64,000 bases of DNA from assembly GCA_944321875.1 (NCBI GenBank), contig CALUMX010000003.1:62001-126000 (forward strand). Direction: 5' to 3'. A program made the position numbers and the translations under genes. This DNA comes from an uncultured Muribaculaceae bacterium. Lineage in GTDB: Bacteria; Bacteroidota; Bacteroidia; Bacteroidales; Muribaculaceae. How positions within the stretch are numbered: position 1 is the first letter of the stretch; the number at the start of each line of letters is the position of its first letter. Shown here piece after piece: positions 16,348 to 24,816 of the stretch. The notes beneath the pieces were generated by a model, which worked only from the letters and a program-made list of their open reading frames with translations, did not search any database and had not been told where the DNA came from.

Positions 16348-18792
16348 TTAGATGAATAAATTGATGTTTGCCTCGTCGGCACGCTCCATGTAGGTAGCCA
16401 CGCCGCCTACTGTCACTTCGTCGAGCAGTTCCTCGCGCTTTACGCCCATTACGTCCATCGACATCTGGCAGGCGATGAATTCAACGCCGTTGTCGAGAGC
16501 CTGTTGGCGGAGAGTCTCCAGCGAGTCGATGTTCTTGCTCTTCATGATGTGGCGCATCATCTTGTCACCGATGCCGAGCATGCTCATTTTCGAGAGGTGG
16601 AGCTTCTTGGAGCTGGAGGGCAGCATCATGCCGAACATTTTGCCGAACAGGTCCTTTGCCACTTTCGGTTTACGCTCTTTCTTGATGACGTTCAGCCCCC
16701 AGAAGGTGAAGAATATCGTTACTTTCTGTCCTGTCGCCGCCGCGCCGTTGGCCAGCACGAAGGTGGCCAGAGCTTTGTCGAGGTCGTCGCTGAACATGAT
16801 GAGTGTCTTGCCTTTCTTGGCCAGAGCCGCGGTCTGCTGTGGTGCCGGGCAGTGAGTGGCCTTCTCGATGACTACGCGGAACTTGCCGCTTTCCTGAGTG
16901 GAGAGCACGAGGCGGTTACCGGTCGTGTTGCACCATGCTTGAGCGTCGCGGGCGAAGCCGGCGTCCGTAGCCGTCACCTCAATCTGCTGGCCGGCGGAAG
17001 CGGCGTCGATAGCTTGTTTCACCTTCATCACCGGGCCGGGGCATTGGAGACCGCAAGCGTCGATGCGGATAATGTCGGTATTCAGTGTGCAGCACTGCTG
17101 CGGTTCTTGCGGCTTGCAGCGCGGTGTGCGTGTAGGACGAGCAATCGGAGCGGTTGCCGTGGAGTAGGTGAGATAGCCTCCGGAGAGGTTGCGCGTATTG
17201 GTGTAGCCGCGTCCCATGAGGATGCGCTGTGCCACATAGCCACGGAGACCCACGGCGCAGAAAAGTACGACGTCGCGGTCCTTGGGCACTTCGGAGATGC
17301 GTTCGCGAAGGCTGTCGAGCGGAATGTTGACGGCACCCTCAATCGAGCCGAATGAGAATTCCTCAGGCGTGCGGGTATCGATGAAAAGCGCGCCGTTGGC
17401 CTTGGCCTCTACCGCTTCCCGCCAGTTGAGCGTCTTCATGTCGCCGCTGATGATGTTGGCCGCCGCATAGCCGGCAATCGCAATCGGGTCTTTGGCAGAG
17501 GAGAAAGGCGGTGCGTAGGCGTGTTCTATGCGGGTAAGGTCGTAGACGGTGCCGCCGTTCTTGATGAGCAGGGCAATCTGGTCGATACGCTTGTCCACGC
17601 CGTCGGCTCCTACGGCCTGCGCTCCGTAGAGGCGTCCGCTTTCAGGGTCGAAAGTAATTTTCAGTGTGATGGTCACCGCACCGGGATAGTAGCCGGCGTG
17701 CGAGCCGGAGTGGGTGGTCGATGCGGCGTAGCGGATGCCGGCTTGCTTCAGACGTTTGGCCGGCAAGCCCGTGGAGGCTACCGTAAGGTCAAATACCTTG
17801 GCAATCGAGGTGGCGATGGCACCCTCGTATTTCGTAACGTTGCCTTTCACCATGTTGTCAGCCACGATGCGTCCCTGGCGGTTGGCAGGGTTGGCCAGAT
17901 AGTTGACATAAGGCACGCCGGTCAGCGGGTGACGGAATTCGATGGCATCGCCCACGGCATAGACGTCGGGAGCGGAAGTCTGCAGGTAGTCGTCAACCTT
18001 GATGCCGCCGGTGGCACCCAGCTCGATGCCGGCAGCCTTGGCCAGTGCCGTTGCGGGGCGCACGCCGATGGAGAGGATGACGATGTCGGCTTTCAATCGT
18101 TCGCCGGTGGACAGCACCACCTCCGTGTGGCCTTCTTTGCGCTCGAAGGCTGTCACGCTTTTCTCCAGGTGAAGTTCGACACCTTTGTCGGTCAGGTGGC
18201 GGTGTACGTGGGCGGCAATCGAGAAGTCAACAGGTGCCATCACCTGATTGCCCATCTCGACGATGGCTACGTCGGCTCCGGCATCCGAGAGATTCTCCGC
18301 CATTTCCAGTCCGATGAATCCGGCTCCTACCACTACGGCGTTCTCCACCCGGTGGCTTTTGAGCCATTGCTTGATGGCATCGGTGTCGTTCACGTTGCGC
18401 AGCGTGAAGATGCCTTCTCCGTCAATGCCCGGTAGCGGGGGAACGACGGGAGTCGCTCCGGGGGCAAGCAGCAGTTTGTCGTAGCTCTCCTCATAGACGG
18501 AGCCGTCCTTGTGGCGGATGCTGACGGTTTTGCGTTGGGTGTCGATGGCAATCGCCTCGTTTTCCTCGCGCACGTCGACTGCGAAGCGTCGGGAAAAGGA
18601 AGCCGGTGTCTGTACGAACAGACGGTCGCGGTCGGCAATTGTTCCGCCAATGTAGTAGGGTAGTCCGCAATTGGCGTAAGAGATGTACTTTCCTTTCTCA
18701 AGCATGATGATTTCCGCCTGCTCGTCAGCCCGGCGTATTCTGGCTGCGGCGGTCGCTCCGCCTGCCACTCCTCCGATAATGATGTGTCGCAT
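16348..18792 (-). CDS. CoA-disulfide reductase - rhodanese - TusA - DsrE fusion
   Basis: An 814-residue four-domain protein. Residues 1-445 are an FAD/NAD(P)H oxidoreductase of the CoA-disulfide-reductase type, with the FAD site GGVAGGATAAAR and redox Cys42 in SYANCGLPYY. Residues about 460-545 are a rhodanese with active-site loop CAVGLRG. Residues about 572-645 are TusA-like with CGLQCPGP. Residues about 660-814 are a DsrE/DsrF-like domain (LIMFSDDLDKALATFVLANG). All key cysteines are present. The enzyme probably handles sulfane sulfur or persulfides, passing sulfur between domains; the electron donor and physiological substrate are inference. It heads an operon with marR. Confidence 0.93.
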   Translation of the reverse strand: MRHIIIGGVAGGATAAARIRRADEQAEIIMLEKGKYISYANCGLPYYIGGTIADRDRLFVQTPASFSRRFAVDVREENEAIAIDTQRKTVSIRHKDGSVYEESYDKLLLAPGATPVVPPLPGIDGEGIFTLRNVNDTDAIKQWLKSHRVENAVVVGAGFIGLEMAENLSDAGADVAIVEMGNQVMAPVDFSIAAHVHRHLTDKGVELHLEKSVTAFERKEGHTEVVLSTGERLKADIVILSIGVRPATALAKAAGIELGATGGIKVDDYLQTSAPDVYAVGDAIEFRHPLTGVPYVNYLANPANRQGRIVADNMVKGNVTKYEGAIATSIAKVFDLTVASTGLPAKRLKQAGIRYAASTTHSGSHAGYYPGAVTITLKITFDPESGRLYGAQAVGADGVDKRIDQIALLIKNGGTVYDLTRIEHAYAPPFSSAKDPIAIAGYAAANIISGDMKTLNWREAVEAKANGALFIDTRTPEEFSFGSIEGAVNIPLDSLRERISEVPKDRDVVLFCAVGLRGYVAQRILMGRGYTNTRNLSGGYLTYSTATAPIARPTRTPRCKPQEPQQCCTLNTDIIRIDACGLQCPGPVMKVKQAIDAASAGQQIEVTATDAGFARDAQAWCNTTGNRLVLSTQESGKFRVVIEKATHCPAPQQTAALAKKGKTLIMFSDDLDKALATFVLANGAAATGQKVTIFFTFWGLNVIKKERKPKVAKDLFGKMFGMMLPSSSKKLHLSKMSMLGIGDKMMRHIMKSKNIDSLETLRQQALDNGVEFIACQMSMDVMGVKREELLDEVTVGGVATYMERADEANINLFI

Positions 18793-18822
18793 ATTGTAAT
18801 TCTTTTTATTGTTTTCTGATTG

Positions 18823-18845
18823 AAATATTTTCCAATGGCAAATAT
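18823..18845. promoter_or_regulatory. Operator A over the -7 box
   Basis: TATTTTCCAATGGCAAATAT, a near-palindrome around CCAATGG. It overlaps the -7 box and start point of the promoter for the oxidoreductase fusion, the classic position for a repressor. Same core as operator B, 41 bases away. Confidence 0.7.
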
Positions 18846-18869
18846 AGAGAGAGTTTTATATTCTACAAA
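18839..18869 (-). promoter_or_regulatory. Promoter of oxidoreductase-marR operon
   Basis: On the minus strand TTTG (18866-18869), 19 bases, TATATTTG (18839-18846). It is bracketed by the two operator copies and gives a leader of about 40 bases. Confidence 0.75.
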
Positions 18870-18890
18870 ATTTCCAATGGAAAATATTTT
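18867..18890. promoter_or_regulatory. Operator B at the -33 box
   Basis: AATTTCCAATGGAAAATATT, the better palindrome (TTTCCAATGGAAA), abutting the -33 box. Centre-to-centre distance to operator A is 41 bases, close to four helical turns, so two dimers could sit on one face. Confidence 0.7.
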
Positions 18891-18921
18891 AATAGGAAAT
18901 AAAAAAGTCGCAGAAAAGAAG

Positions 18922-18954
18922 AAGGCCTGCCCAAAACAATGTCGGGCAAGCCTT
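18922..18954 (-). terminator. Terminator of the sorting-domain operon
   Basis: AAGGCCTGCCC pairs with GGGCAAGCCTT (one mismatch) and is followed on the minus strand by TTCTTCTTTT; 27 bases after the LRR gene. Confidence 0.65.
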
Positions 18955-18981
18955 GTAACTGATTGAGGTTTGACTATGAGA

Positions 18982-20004
18982 TTATCTTACGATGAAACGT
19001 ACGGCTTTCGTCTGTCCGTCAGCGACAAAGGAGGCTACATATACGCCCGGGTTCAAGCCGTTGAGGCTGTAGGAGCCGGCTACGTTCTGGATGCTCTTGA
19101 CGAGAATACCGCCGATGTTGTAGATGCGCACGTTGCTGATAGGGCTTGTGGCTGTAATCTGACCGTCAGCGAAGAATACGGCAGCCTTGCCGATAGCGGC
19201 AACTGAAGAGGAAGCGGCTTCCTGCACGTCGAGCTTGCTCCATTGCTCGTTGGCAAGGAACAGTTCGTAAGCGTCGGAGTTGACAATCAGCTTGATGGCT
19301 TTCAAGTCGCTGATGCCGTCGAACATATCGTAGTAGAGCGCCGGAATTTCAGTGCCTGTAAATGAAGTCCAGTCGATTTCGGCCAGAGAGGTGCAGTCCT
19401 TGAATGTCTTGGTTGCGAAAGTGATGGTGGCCGGAAGAGTTACTTTCGTGAGAGCCGCGCAACCTTCGAAAGAGTTGGCAAGACTGCTTGATTTGGAAAG
19501 GTTCTCAGAGCCGATGTTGATTTCCTTCAGGCTGGCGCAGCCATAGAAGGCATTGTTGATAGTTGTCAGTCCGGAGCAGTTGCTCAGGTCGATTTCCTCG
19601 AGTTTGTCGCAGTTCATGAAAGCGTTGGTGAAGTCGCTGAATTTGGCAGCCTCTGCCGCAGCCGGCATTACCACTTTGGTCAGTGACTTGCAGTTGACGA
19701 AAACGCCGTTGGACGAAAAGCCACCGCTGACGTAAAGTTTTGAGCCTTCCTCAATTACCGCTTCTGACATATCGACGGTTGCGAGGTTCTTGTTGGTGGC
19801 TCCGAAGCCGGTTGTTCCGAGGCTGATAGCGAATTCCTGGAATTTATCCGTGTTCCATGTTCCGGTCAATTTGATGTCAGTCGCCTTCGACAGTCCGCCC
19901 GGGATGTCGTCACCGTCGACAACCGTTACATTTTCCTGCGCAAAGAGTGCGTTGTTGGTCAGTGCAAGCACCGAAAGCATTAAAATAGTAAAGAATCTTT
20001 TCAT
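18982..20004 (-). CDS. Secreted BspA-type leucine-rich-repeat protein with C-terminal sorting domain
   Basis: A 340-residue protein; ATG 20004 is chosen because it starts a clean signal peptide (MKRFFTILMLSVLALTNN). Residues about 95-270 hold BspA-like leucine-rich repeats (LEEIDLSNCSGLTTINNAFY, CASLKEINIG, CAALTKVTLP). The last 75 residues form a Por-type sorting domain: SNVRIYNIGGILVKS, GSYSLNGLNPGVYVASF, KAVRFIVR. Such a tail directs export by the type IX system in species that have it. It is the last gene of a three-gene operon of sorting-domain proteins. The surface ligand is unknown. Confidence 0.88.
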   Translation of the reverse strand: MKRFFTILMLSVLALTNNALFAQENVTVVDGDDIPGGLSKATDIKLTGTWNTDKFQEFAISLGTTGFGATNKNLATVDMSEAVIEEGSKLYVSGGFSSNGVFVNCKSLTKVVMPAAAEAAKFSDFTNAFMNCDKLEEIDLSNCSGLTTINNAFYGCASLKEINIGSENLSKSSSLANSFEGCAALTKVTLPATITFATKTFKDCTSLAEIDWTSFTGTEIPALYYDMFDGISDLKAIKLIVNSDAYELFLANEQWSKLDVQEAASSSVAAIGKAAVFFADGQITATSPISNVRIYNIGGILVKSIQNVAGSYSLNGLNPGVYVASFVADGQTKAVRFIVR

Positions 20005-20041
20005 AATAGTTTGGTTTTGAGAGGGTGGTATTAAAGAATGA

Positions 20042-20082
20042 GGGATAGGTGAGGCAAGTCCCACCTATCCCGTTGCTTGCCT
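20042..20082 (-). promoter_or_regulatory. Interleaved inverted repeats in operon spacer
   Basis: GGGATAGGTG (20042-20051) pairs with 20062-20071, while the intervening AGGCAAG (20052-20058) pairs with CTTGCCT (20076-20082). The two stems exclude each other or form a strained pseudoknot in the RNA between the RCC1 and LRR genes. Confidence 0.5.
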
Positions 20083-20089
20083 TAGTTTT

Positions 20090-21553
20090 TTATTGCTTGA
20101 TGAATTTGATTGTGTTCATGTGGCCGTTCACGCTGTATTGCAGCAGGTAAACGCCCTTTTCAAGATTGTCTAAATCCCATGAGCCTTCTACTACGCCGGC
20201 TGATTTCACCAATGCGCCGGTGAGTGAGAATACGTTGACGTTGCTGATAGTTTCGTTTGCATATACAGTGTTGCCGATGACCTTAACAGCATTGTCTACG
20301 GCTACTTCTGCTACGCTGCCCGGTTCTTCCTGCGGACAAGCGATGAGCACCGGTTTTTTGTAGATGGAAGTCGGGAGCATGTCAGTATCTGTACCGTCAC
20401 CGAGTTGTCCACCCTTGTTGCGACCCCATGCGTAGAGTTCGCCTTCAGCCGTGATGACCATCGTGTAGTTCTGTCCTGAAGAGATAGTTGTGTAAGTCTT
20501 TCCTTCCGGGAGAAGCGGATTTACGAGCGTATAGGAACGCGGCATCTCGTTGGATGAAGATTGTGCGGTGAGGAGCTTACCGTTGCCGTCGCCCAATGCA
20601 CCGTCCGTGTTGTCACCTACGAGGTAAACCTTGGAGATAACACCGTTCTCACCGGTAGAGATAACTGTCACGTTTTCGCAACCTTCCACGCTGAGCACTT
20701 TCTCAGTGATGTTCTCAGCCTTTGTGAACGTATTGTATTGAGTCACGATGTTCTCACCTTCCTGGTTCAAGCCGAGGAGGCTGTTGTAGTTTGAGCCGGC
20801 TACATACAGAGAACCGTCTTTCTTTACAGCGTAGGAGCGGTCGTCGAGAGCCTTGACATAAGCCCAGTCGCTGTCTGTTCCGATTTGGATGGGAGTCGGA
20901 GCTGTCTTGGCAGTTCCGTCGCCGAGCTGTCCTCCGTAGTTAGAGCCCCAGCCCCAGAGTGTACCGTCCTTCTTCACTGCCAATGCGTGAGCCTTGCCGA
21001 GGGTGACGTAAGCCCAGTCGTTGTCTGTTCCGATTTGAATCGGAGTTACTTCGTTCTTGCCGGTTGCGCCGTTGCCGAGCTGGTTGCTGCCGTTGGAACC
21101 CCATGCCCAGAGCGTGCCGTCAGTCTTGATAGCGGCTGCCGTGTATCCCCAGAAATGCACGGTTGTAACCATCGCCCAGTCTGTATCTGTACCTACCTGT
21201 ACGAATGTCTTGTGGTCGATACCGTCACCCGTACCTTGAACACCTTCCGTGCTTGAGCCTACTGCCCAGAGCGTACCGTCAGTCTTGATGGCGAAACCGT
21301 AAGCCTTACCGCCGGCTACAAATGCCCAGTTGGTATCGGAACTTGGTGATTGCCATACGGCAGTACGTTCGCCAACAGAAACACCTAATTGTCCTTTCTC
21401 GTTCCATCCGCATGTCCAGAGAGTTCCGTCGTCACGGATGGCGTATGTCGATGCGTCACCGGCAGAGATTGTTTTCCACTTGTGTTCTGCCTGTACTCCA
21501 AATGTAGAGGCCATCAGGCCTGCAGCTACCAATAAGTAAGTAACTTTTTTCAT
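20090..21553 (-). CDS. Secreted RCC1-repeat protein with C-terminal sorting domain
   Basis: A 487-residue protein with signal peptide (MKKVTYLLVAAGLMASTFGVQA) and about six RCC1-type propeller blades, each seen as a tryptophan-glycine phrase plus an input phrase: GTLWTCGWNEKGQLG, GTLWAWGSNGSNQLGNG, GTLWGWGSNYGGQLGDG, LYAWGRNKGGQLGDG. The last 75 residues are a Por-type sorting tail (NVNVFSLTGALVKS, NLEKGVYLLQYSVNG, TIKFIKQ). A seven-bladed propeller commonly binds proteins or glycans; the partner is not known. It is the middle gene of the operon, 24 bases downstream of the gene at 21578-22924. Confidence 0.92.
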   Translation of the reverse strand: MKKVTYLLVAAGLMASTFGVQAEHKWKTISAGDASTYAIRDDGTLWTCGWNEKGQLGVSVGERTAVWQSPSSDTNWAFVAGGKAYGFAIKTDGTLWAVGSSTEGVQGTGDGIDHKTFVQVGTDTDWAMVTTVHFWGYTAAAIKTDGTLWAWGSNGSNQLGNGATGKNEVTPIQIGTDNDWAYVTLGKAHALAVKKDGTLWGWGSNYGGQLGDGTAKTAPTPIQIGTDSDWAYVKALDDRSYAVKKDGSLYVAGSNYNSLLGLNQEGENIVTQYNTFTKAENITEKVLSVEGCENVTVISTGENGVISKVYLVGDNTDGALGDGNGKLLTAQSSSNEMPRSYTLVNPLLPEGKTYTTISSGQNYTMVITAEGELYAWGRNKGGQLGDGTDTDMLPTSIYKKPVLIACPQEEPGSVAEVAVDNAVKVIGNTVYANETISNVNVFSLTGALVKSAGVVEGSWDLDNLEKGVYLLQYSVNGHMNTIKFIKQ

Positions 21554-21577
21554 AATGTGATGTTATGTTTAGTTGGG

Positions 21578-22924
21578 TTAGAGTATAATTTTCTTTACGT
21601 CAATTTGTGTGCCTTTCTTCAGCACTTGGATAACATAGGCTCCCTTCTCGGCTTGCAGTTCCACTGTTTCGCCTCCGGTCGCTACGGATTGCAATGTGAC
21701 TCCTGCCATGTTGACTAGGCGCACGTCAGTCGCGTCAGGATTGCTGATTGTCAGTGTGTTGCCGGAAACGCTTACTTGAGTGTCAGCCGTTGCATTAACC
21801 GTATTTACGCCGGCATCACCGTCAAGATTGTCGACCATCGGGCAAATCATGAAGGAGGCACCCGGCATGGCTCCGAAGTAGTTGATAGGAACGGTGTATC
21901 CGTTGCCCATATAATCAACGAAGGAGTTGTGAGCCAAAAGGCTGTTCATCTGCTCCGTCGGGATGTCCTGACCCATTACTTCCGTGAGCATGACTGCGTT
22001 AGTCTTTGTTATGTCCTCGCCGAAGCCTTCCACCGTTACGAAGAACATCGGTTTGTCCCAAATCTGGAGCGGCTTTTCGAACTTGAACTCGCCTACGGCA
22101 ACATTCTTGATGGGGAATTCGCCTTCCTCCGCATCGCGGATTTCGCTGAAAGGCAGTTCTACGACCTCCAGAGGAAGTCCTGTAAGGAGCATACCTCCGT
22201 TTTCATCCTCCATCGGGTACCAAAGACGGAGCAGAAGTTTTGCGTCTTGCTCATAAACCGTCGGCTTGAAGGCGAAATAGACGTTCACGCCCGTAATGTG
22301 GGCATTTCCGTGAGCCGTCATGAACAGATTGCCGAAGCCTTTCATGCCTGTGGTGTTCGTTCCGCCGAGGTAGCCGGCATCCTCACCTCCCTGACCTTTT
22401 AACGGAAGGTAGCCGACCTGATAGGTCTCGCCCCATTTGCGGCAGTTGGCTGTCGTGATTTCCGCCTTTCCGCTCACGAGGATTCTGCCTTCAGCCTTGT
22501 AGGAGCCGCCGTCGGTGGTGAGCGTCGGGAAATCATAGTTGCCCAGCTCTGTGTATTTCACGCGGACTGTCTGTCCGGTCTGGCTTTCGCTTCCCGGAAT
22601 TTCCCAATTCCATTGTGTCGGAGAGTTGGTCGAGTTATCCTTATATATTACTTCCTGATTGGTCGGAGCCCAGAGGAAATAACCTTTATTTATAAGTTTA
22701 TTAAAAGACAGGTAATTGCAAACCGGGCGGTCTTCCGTAGAATGCGTGCCGAGTTTGCTCAAACCGTCGGGATAGGCATAGGAGGTGCCGTTGGATTCTG
22801 CAAGGAACGCGGGAGCTGGCCAAGGTTCTGAAATGACAGCTTCGGAAACCTTCGGCAAAACTTGTGCCTGCGAGCAAAATGCGCCGGCTGCGAGAAGAAA
22901 TAAAAGGTTTGCAAGTTTTTTCAT
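21578..22924 (-). CDS. Secreted protein with C-terminal sorting domain, function unknown
   Basis: A 448-residue protein with signal peptide (MKKLANLLFLLAAGAFCSQAQ). The central part is beta-rich, with repeated two-sheet phrases (AHITGVNVYFAFKPTV, LLRLWYPMEDENGG, IWDKPMFFVTVEGF) but no motif that I can assign. The final 70 residues form a sorting tail (DVRLVNMAGVTLQS, EKGAYVIQVLKKGTQIDVKK). It is the first gene of the three-gene operon, and its start lies 134 bases from the divergent TPR/HTH regulator at 23059, which makes joint control plausible. Confidence 0.85.
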   Translation of the reverse strand: MKKLANLLFLLAAGAFCSQAQVLPKVSEAVISEPWPAPAFLAESNGTSYAYPDGLSKLGTHSTEDRPVCNYLSFNKLINKGYFLWAPTNQEVIYKDNSTNSPTQWNWEIPGSESQTGQTVRVKYTELGNYDFPTLTTDGGSYKAEGRILVSGKAEITTANCRKWGETYQVGYLPLKGQGGEDAGYLGGTNTTGMKGFGNLFMTAHGNAHITGVNVYFAFKPTVYEQDAKLLLRLWYPMEDENGGMLLTGLPLEVVELPFSEIRDAEEGEFPIKNVAVGEFKFEKPLQIWDKPMFFVTVEGFGEDITKTNAVMLTEVMGQDIPTEQMNSLLAHNSFVDYMGNGYTVPINYFGAMPGASFMICPMVDNLDGDAGVNTVNATADTQVSVSGNTLTISNPDATDVRLVNMAGVTLQSVATGGETVELQAEKGAYVIQVLKKGTQIDVKKIIL

Positions 22925-23045
22925 CGTCTTTCTGTTTTTAATTTTAAAGTGGGAAATTCTAATTATTTATTGCAATTTTAGGAAAATAAGAGTAAAAAAC
23001 AAAAAAATATACATATACATAACATATACATCGCCTAAAAATCAG

Positions 23046-23053
23046 TATATTTG
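23046..23053 (+). promoter_or_regulatory. -7 box immediately before TPR/HTH gene
   Basis: TATATTTG ends 5 bases before ATG 23059. If used, the message would be leaderless or nearly so. No good -33 match. Confidence 0.45.
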
Positions 23054-23058
23054 GCATC

Positions 23059-24783
23059 ATGAAAAAGAAATTGCTATTATTGCTTTTTGTGCTGGTTTTT
23101 TCTTTGGGACAGGCACGGCAAAAGGAATTTTGGAAACCGATTCAGCCTGAATTCGACAAGTTGACGGAGCAGGTTTGCGATTATGAGGAAGCCATGAAGA
23201 GCGACTCCCTCGCCATTGATGCGGTCATTCGCAAGATGTATGACCTGGCCGGAAAAACACGCAACCGGCAGCTGCTGGCAAGGGCTAAATTCTGGGATGC
23301 CGACAACCGCGGACCGCGCAACATGAAAATGGCCTCTCGGTTGATTGACGATGCGTTGACCATTGTCGATTCGGTCAACTACGTCTACGACTATCATCGA
23401 TTCCTAGAGCTTAAGGCCAATCTGTTGCTCAATTACGGCCGCTATTCGGAGGCGTACTATCTGCTGGTGCGGTTGGAGGAATATTTCAATTCCATCGGCG
23501 ACTATCCTAACAAAGCGCAATGCGACGGTAACATCGGGTTGATATATCTCTTTATGGATGATTTCTCGGAGGCGCTTTCCTATATAAAGAAGGCAAATGA
23601 GTGGTTTGACAAGAGCGGCAATGTAAACATGTCGCTGCTTGCCAACCAGCAGATTGCCTACATTTACGAGTCGACGGGACGCAAGGCGGACGCATTGGCG
23701 CTCATCAAGTCAATTCTCGATAATTTCCCGAAGGAAGGCTCTCCCGATGTCAAATTCTATTACCTGAGCTCCTATTTCCGCTTGCTCGACGACCCACGGC
23801 AGCAGCGGAAGGTGCTCGATGAGGCAGAGGTGATGGCTGGCATTTCAGGCGACTGGCAATGCCTGATGAGTGCGAAAAAGAACAAGGCTTTCTGGTTCTA
23901 TAAGAACGGTCAGCCAGACAGCGCCCGCGTTCTGGCGGAGGAAATCTATCGAGAAACGACGGACCGTTCTCTGAAGTTCGGCCAGAAGGTGGATGTCTGC
24001 AATCTGTTGTCCGACCTATACGCCGGTTCCGGCGAGTGGCGCAGGGCCTATGAGTTCAAGGTGAGGGCTACGGCGTTTCAAGACTCGATTCACGGTTCTC
24101 AGGTGCGTTCGAATATTCTGAAGGGAAAAACGAAGCTGGAGATTCTGCGTCACGACTATCAGCTGCGGGAACTGGAGATGGAGAAGCGGCAGCTTTCCAC
24201 GGTGCTGCTTTTTGGCGGTGTCGGCGGTTTGTTGTTGTTGGTATTGCTGGGTATGGTCATCTACCTGTTGCGGCGTAAGGTGGCCTCAGAAAGGCAGATT
24301 CGGGAGTTGCAGAAGCGTGAGTTGACTAACAAGATTGACGACCAGGCGGTACAGGTCGACATTAAGAACCGCGAGCTGACGAGCTCCAAGTTGCTGTCGT
24401 TGTCGAAGAACGAGAAACTTTCCGACTTGATGCTCATTGTCGACGATGGGGTGGACGACGGCAAGATTGACTCGCAGATGGCCGCGCGACTGCGCAAGCT
24501 GATGAGTGACATTCTGACGGAGGAAAACGATTGGGACAAGTTTAAAATGCACTTTGAGGAGGTGCATCCGGCTTTCTTCACCAAACTGAAGGAGGCTCAT
24601 CCTGGACTGACCGACAACGAGCTGCGTCTTTGTGCCTATTGCAAGATGAACATCGGCAACAAACAGGTGGCGCAGATGCTCTCCGTGCAGCCGCAGACAA
24701 TCATCATTGCCCGCTACCGCATGCGCAAGAAGATGGGACTTCCCAAGGAAGCCTCACTCGATGACTATATTCGCAGTTTCTGA
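23059..24783 (+). CDS. TPR - transmembrane - HTH transcriptional regulator (paralog 2)
   Basis: A 574-residue protein with signal peptide (MKKKLLLLLFVLVFSLGQA), about eight TPR-like helical pairs (residues 40-360; for example AQCDGNIGLIYLFMDDFSEA), one membrane helix near 383-407 (LLFGGVGGLLLLVLLGMVIYLL), a coiled coil and a C-terminal LuxR/FixJ-like HTH (LTDNELRLCAYCKMNIGNKQ, then IIIARYRMRKKMG). Same plan as the genes at 1666 and 40123. It is divergent from the sorting-domain operon, the likely target. The signal sensed and the manner of DNA contact from the membrane are unknown. Confidence 0.88.
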   Translation: MKKKLLLLLFVLVFSLGQARQKEFWKPIQPEFDKLTEQVCDYEEAMKSDSLAIDAVIRKMYDLAGKTRNRQLLARAKFWDADNRGPRNMKMASRLIDDALTIVDSVNYVYDYHRFLELKANLLLNYGRYSEAYYLLVRLEEYFNSIGDYPNKAQCDGNIGLIYLFMDDFSEALSYIKKANEWFDKSGNVNMSLLANQQIAYIYESTGRKADALALIKSILDNFPKEGSPDVKFYYLSSYFRLLDDPRQQRKVLDEAEVMAGISGDWQCLMSAKKNKAFWFYKNGQPDSARVLAEEIYRETTDRSLKFGQKVDVCNLLSDLYAGSGEWRRAYEFKVRATAFQDSIHGSQVRSNILKGKTKLEILRHDYQLRELEMEKRQLSTVLLFGGVGGLLLLVLLGMVIYLLRRKVASERQIRELQKRELTNKIDDQAVQVDIKNRELTSSKLLSLSKNEKLSDLMLIVDDGVDDGKIDSQMAARLRKLMSDILTEENDWDKFKMHFEEVHPAFFTKLKEAHPGLTDNELRLCAYCKMNIGNKQVAQMLSVQPQTIIIARYRMRKKMGLPKEASLDDYIRSF

Positions 24784-24790
24784 GGAAGCA

Positions 24791-24809
24791 GGGCCCTTTG
24801 TCAAGGCCC
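24791..24809. terminator. Short hairpin between convergent genes
   Basis: GGGCC/GGCCC with a 9-base loop in the 33-base gap between two converging genes; weak, no long T run. Confidence 0.3.
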
Positions 24810-24816
24810 GTTGGGT

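Noticed and set aside
17521-18435. 304-codon plus-strand frame inside the oxidoreductase fusion
   Set aside because: It lies wholly opposite a gene with clear motifs and shows no family features.
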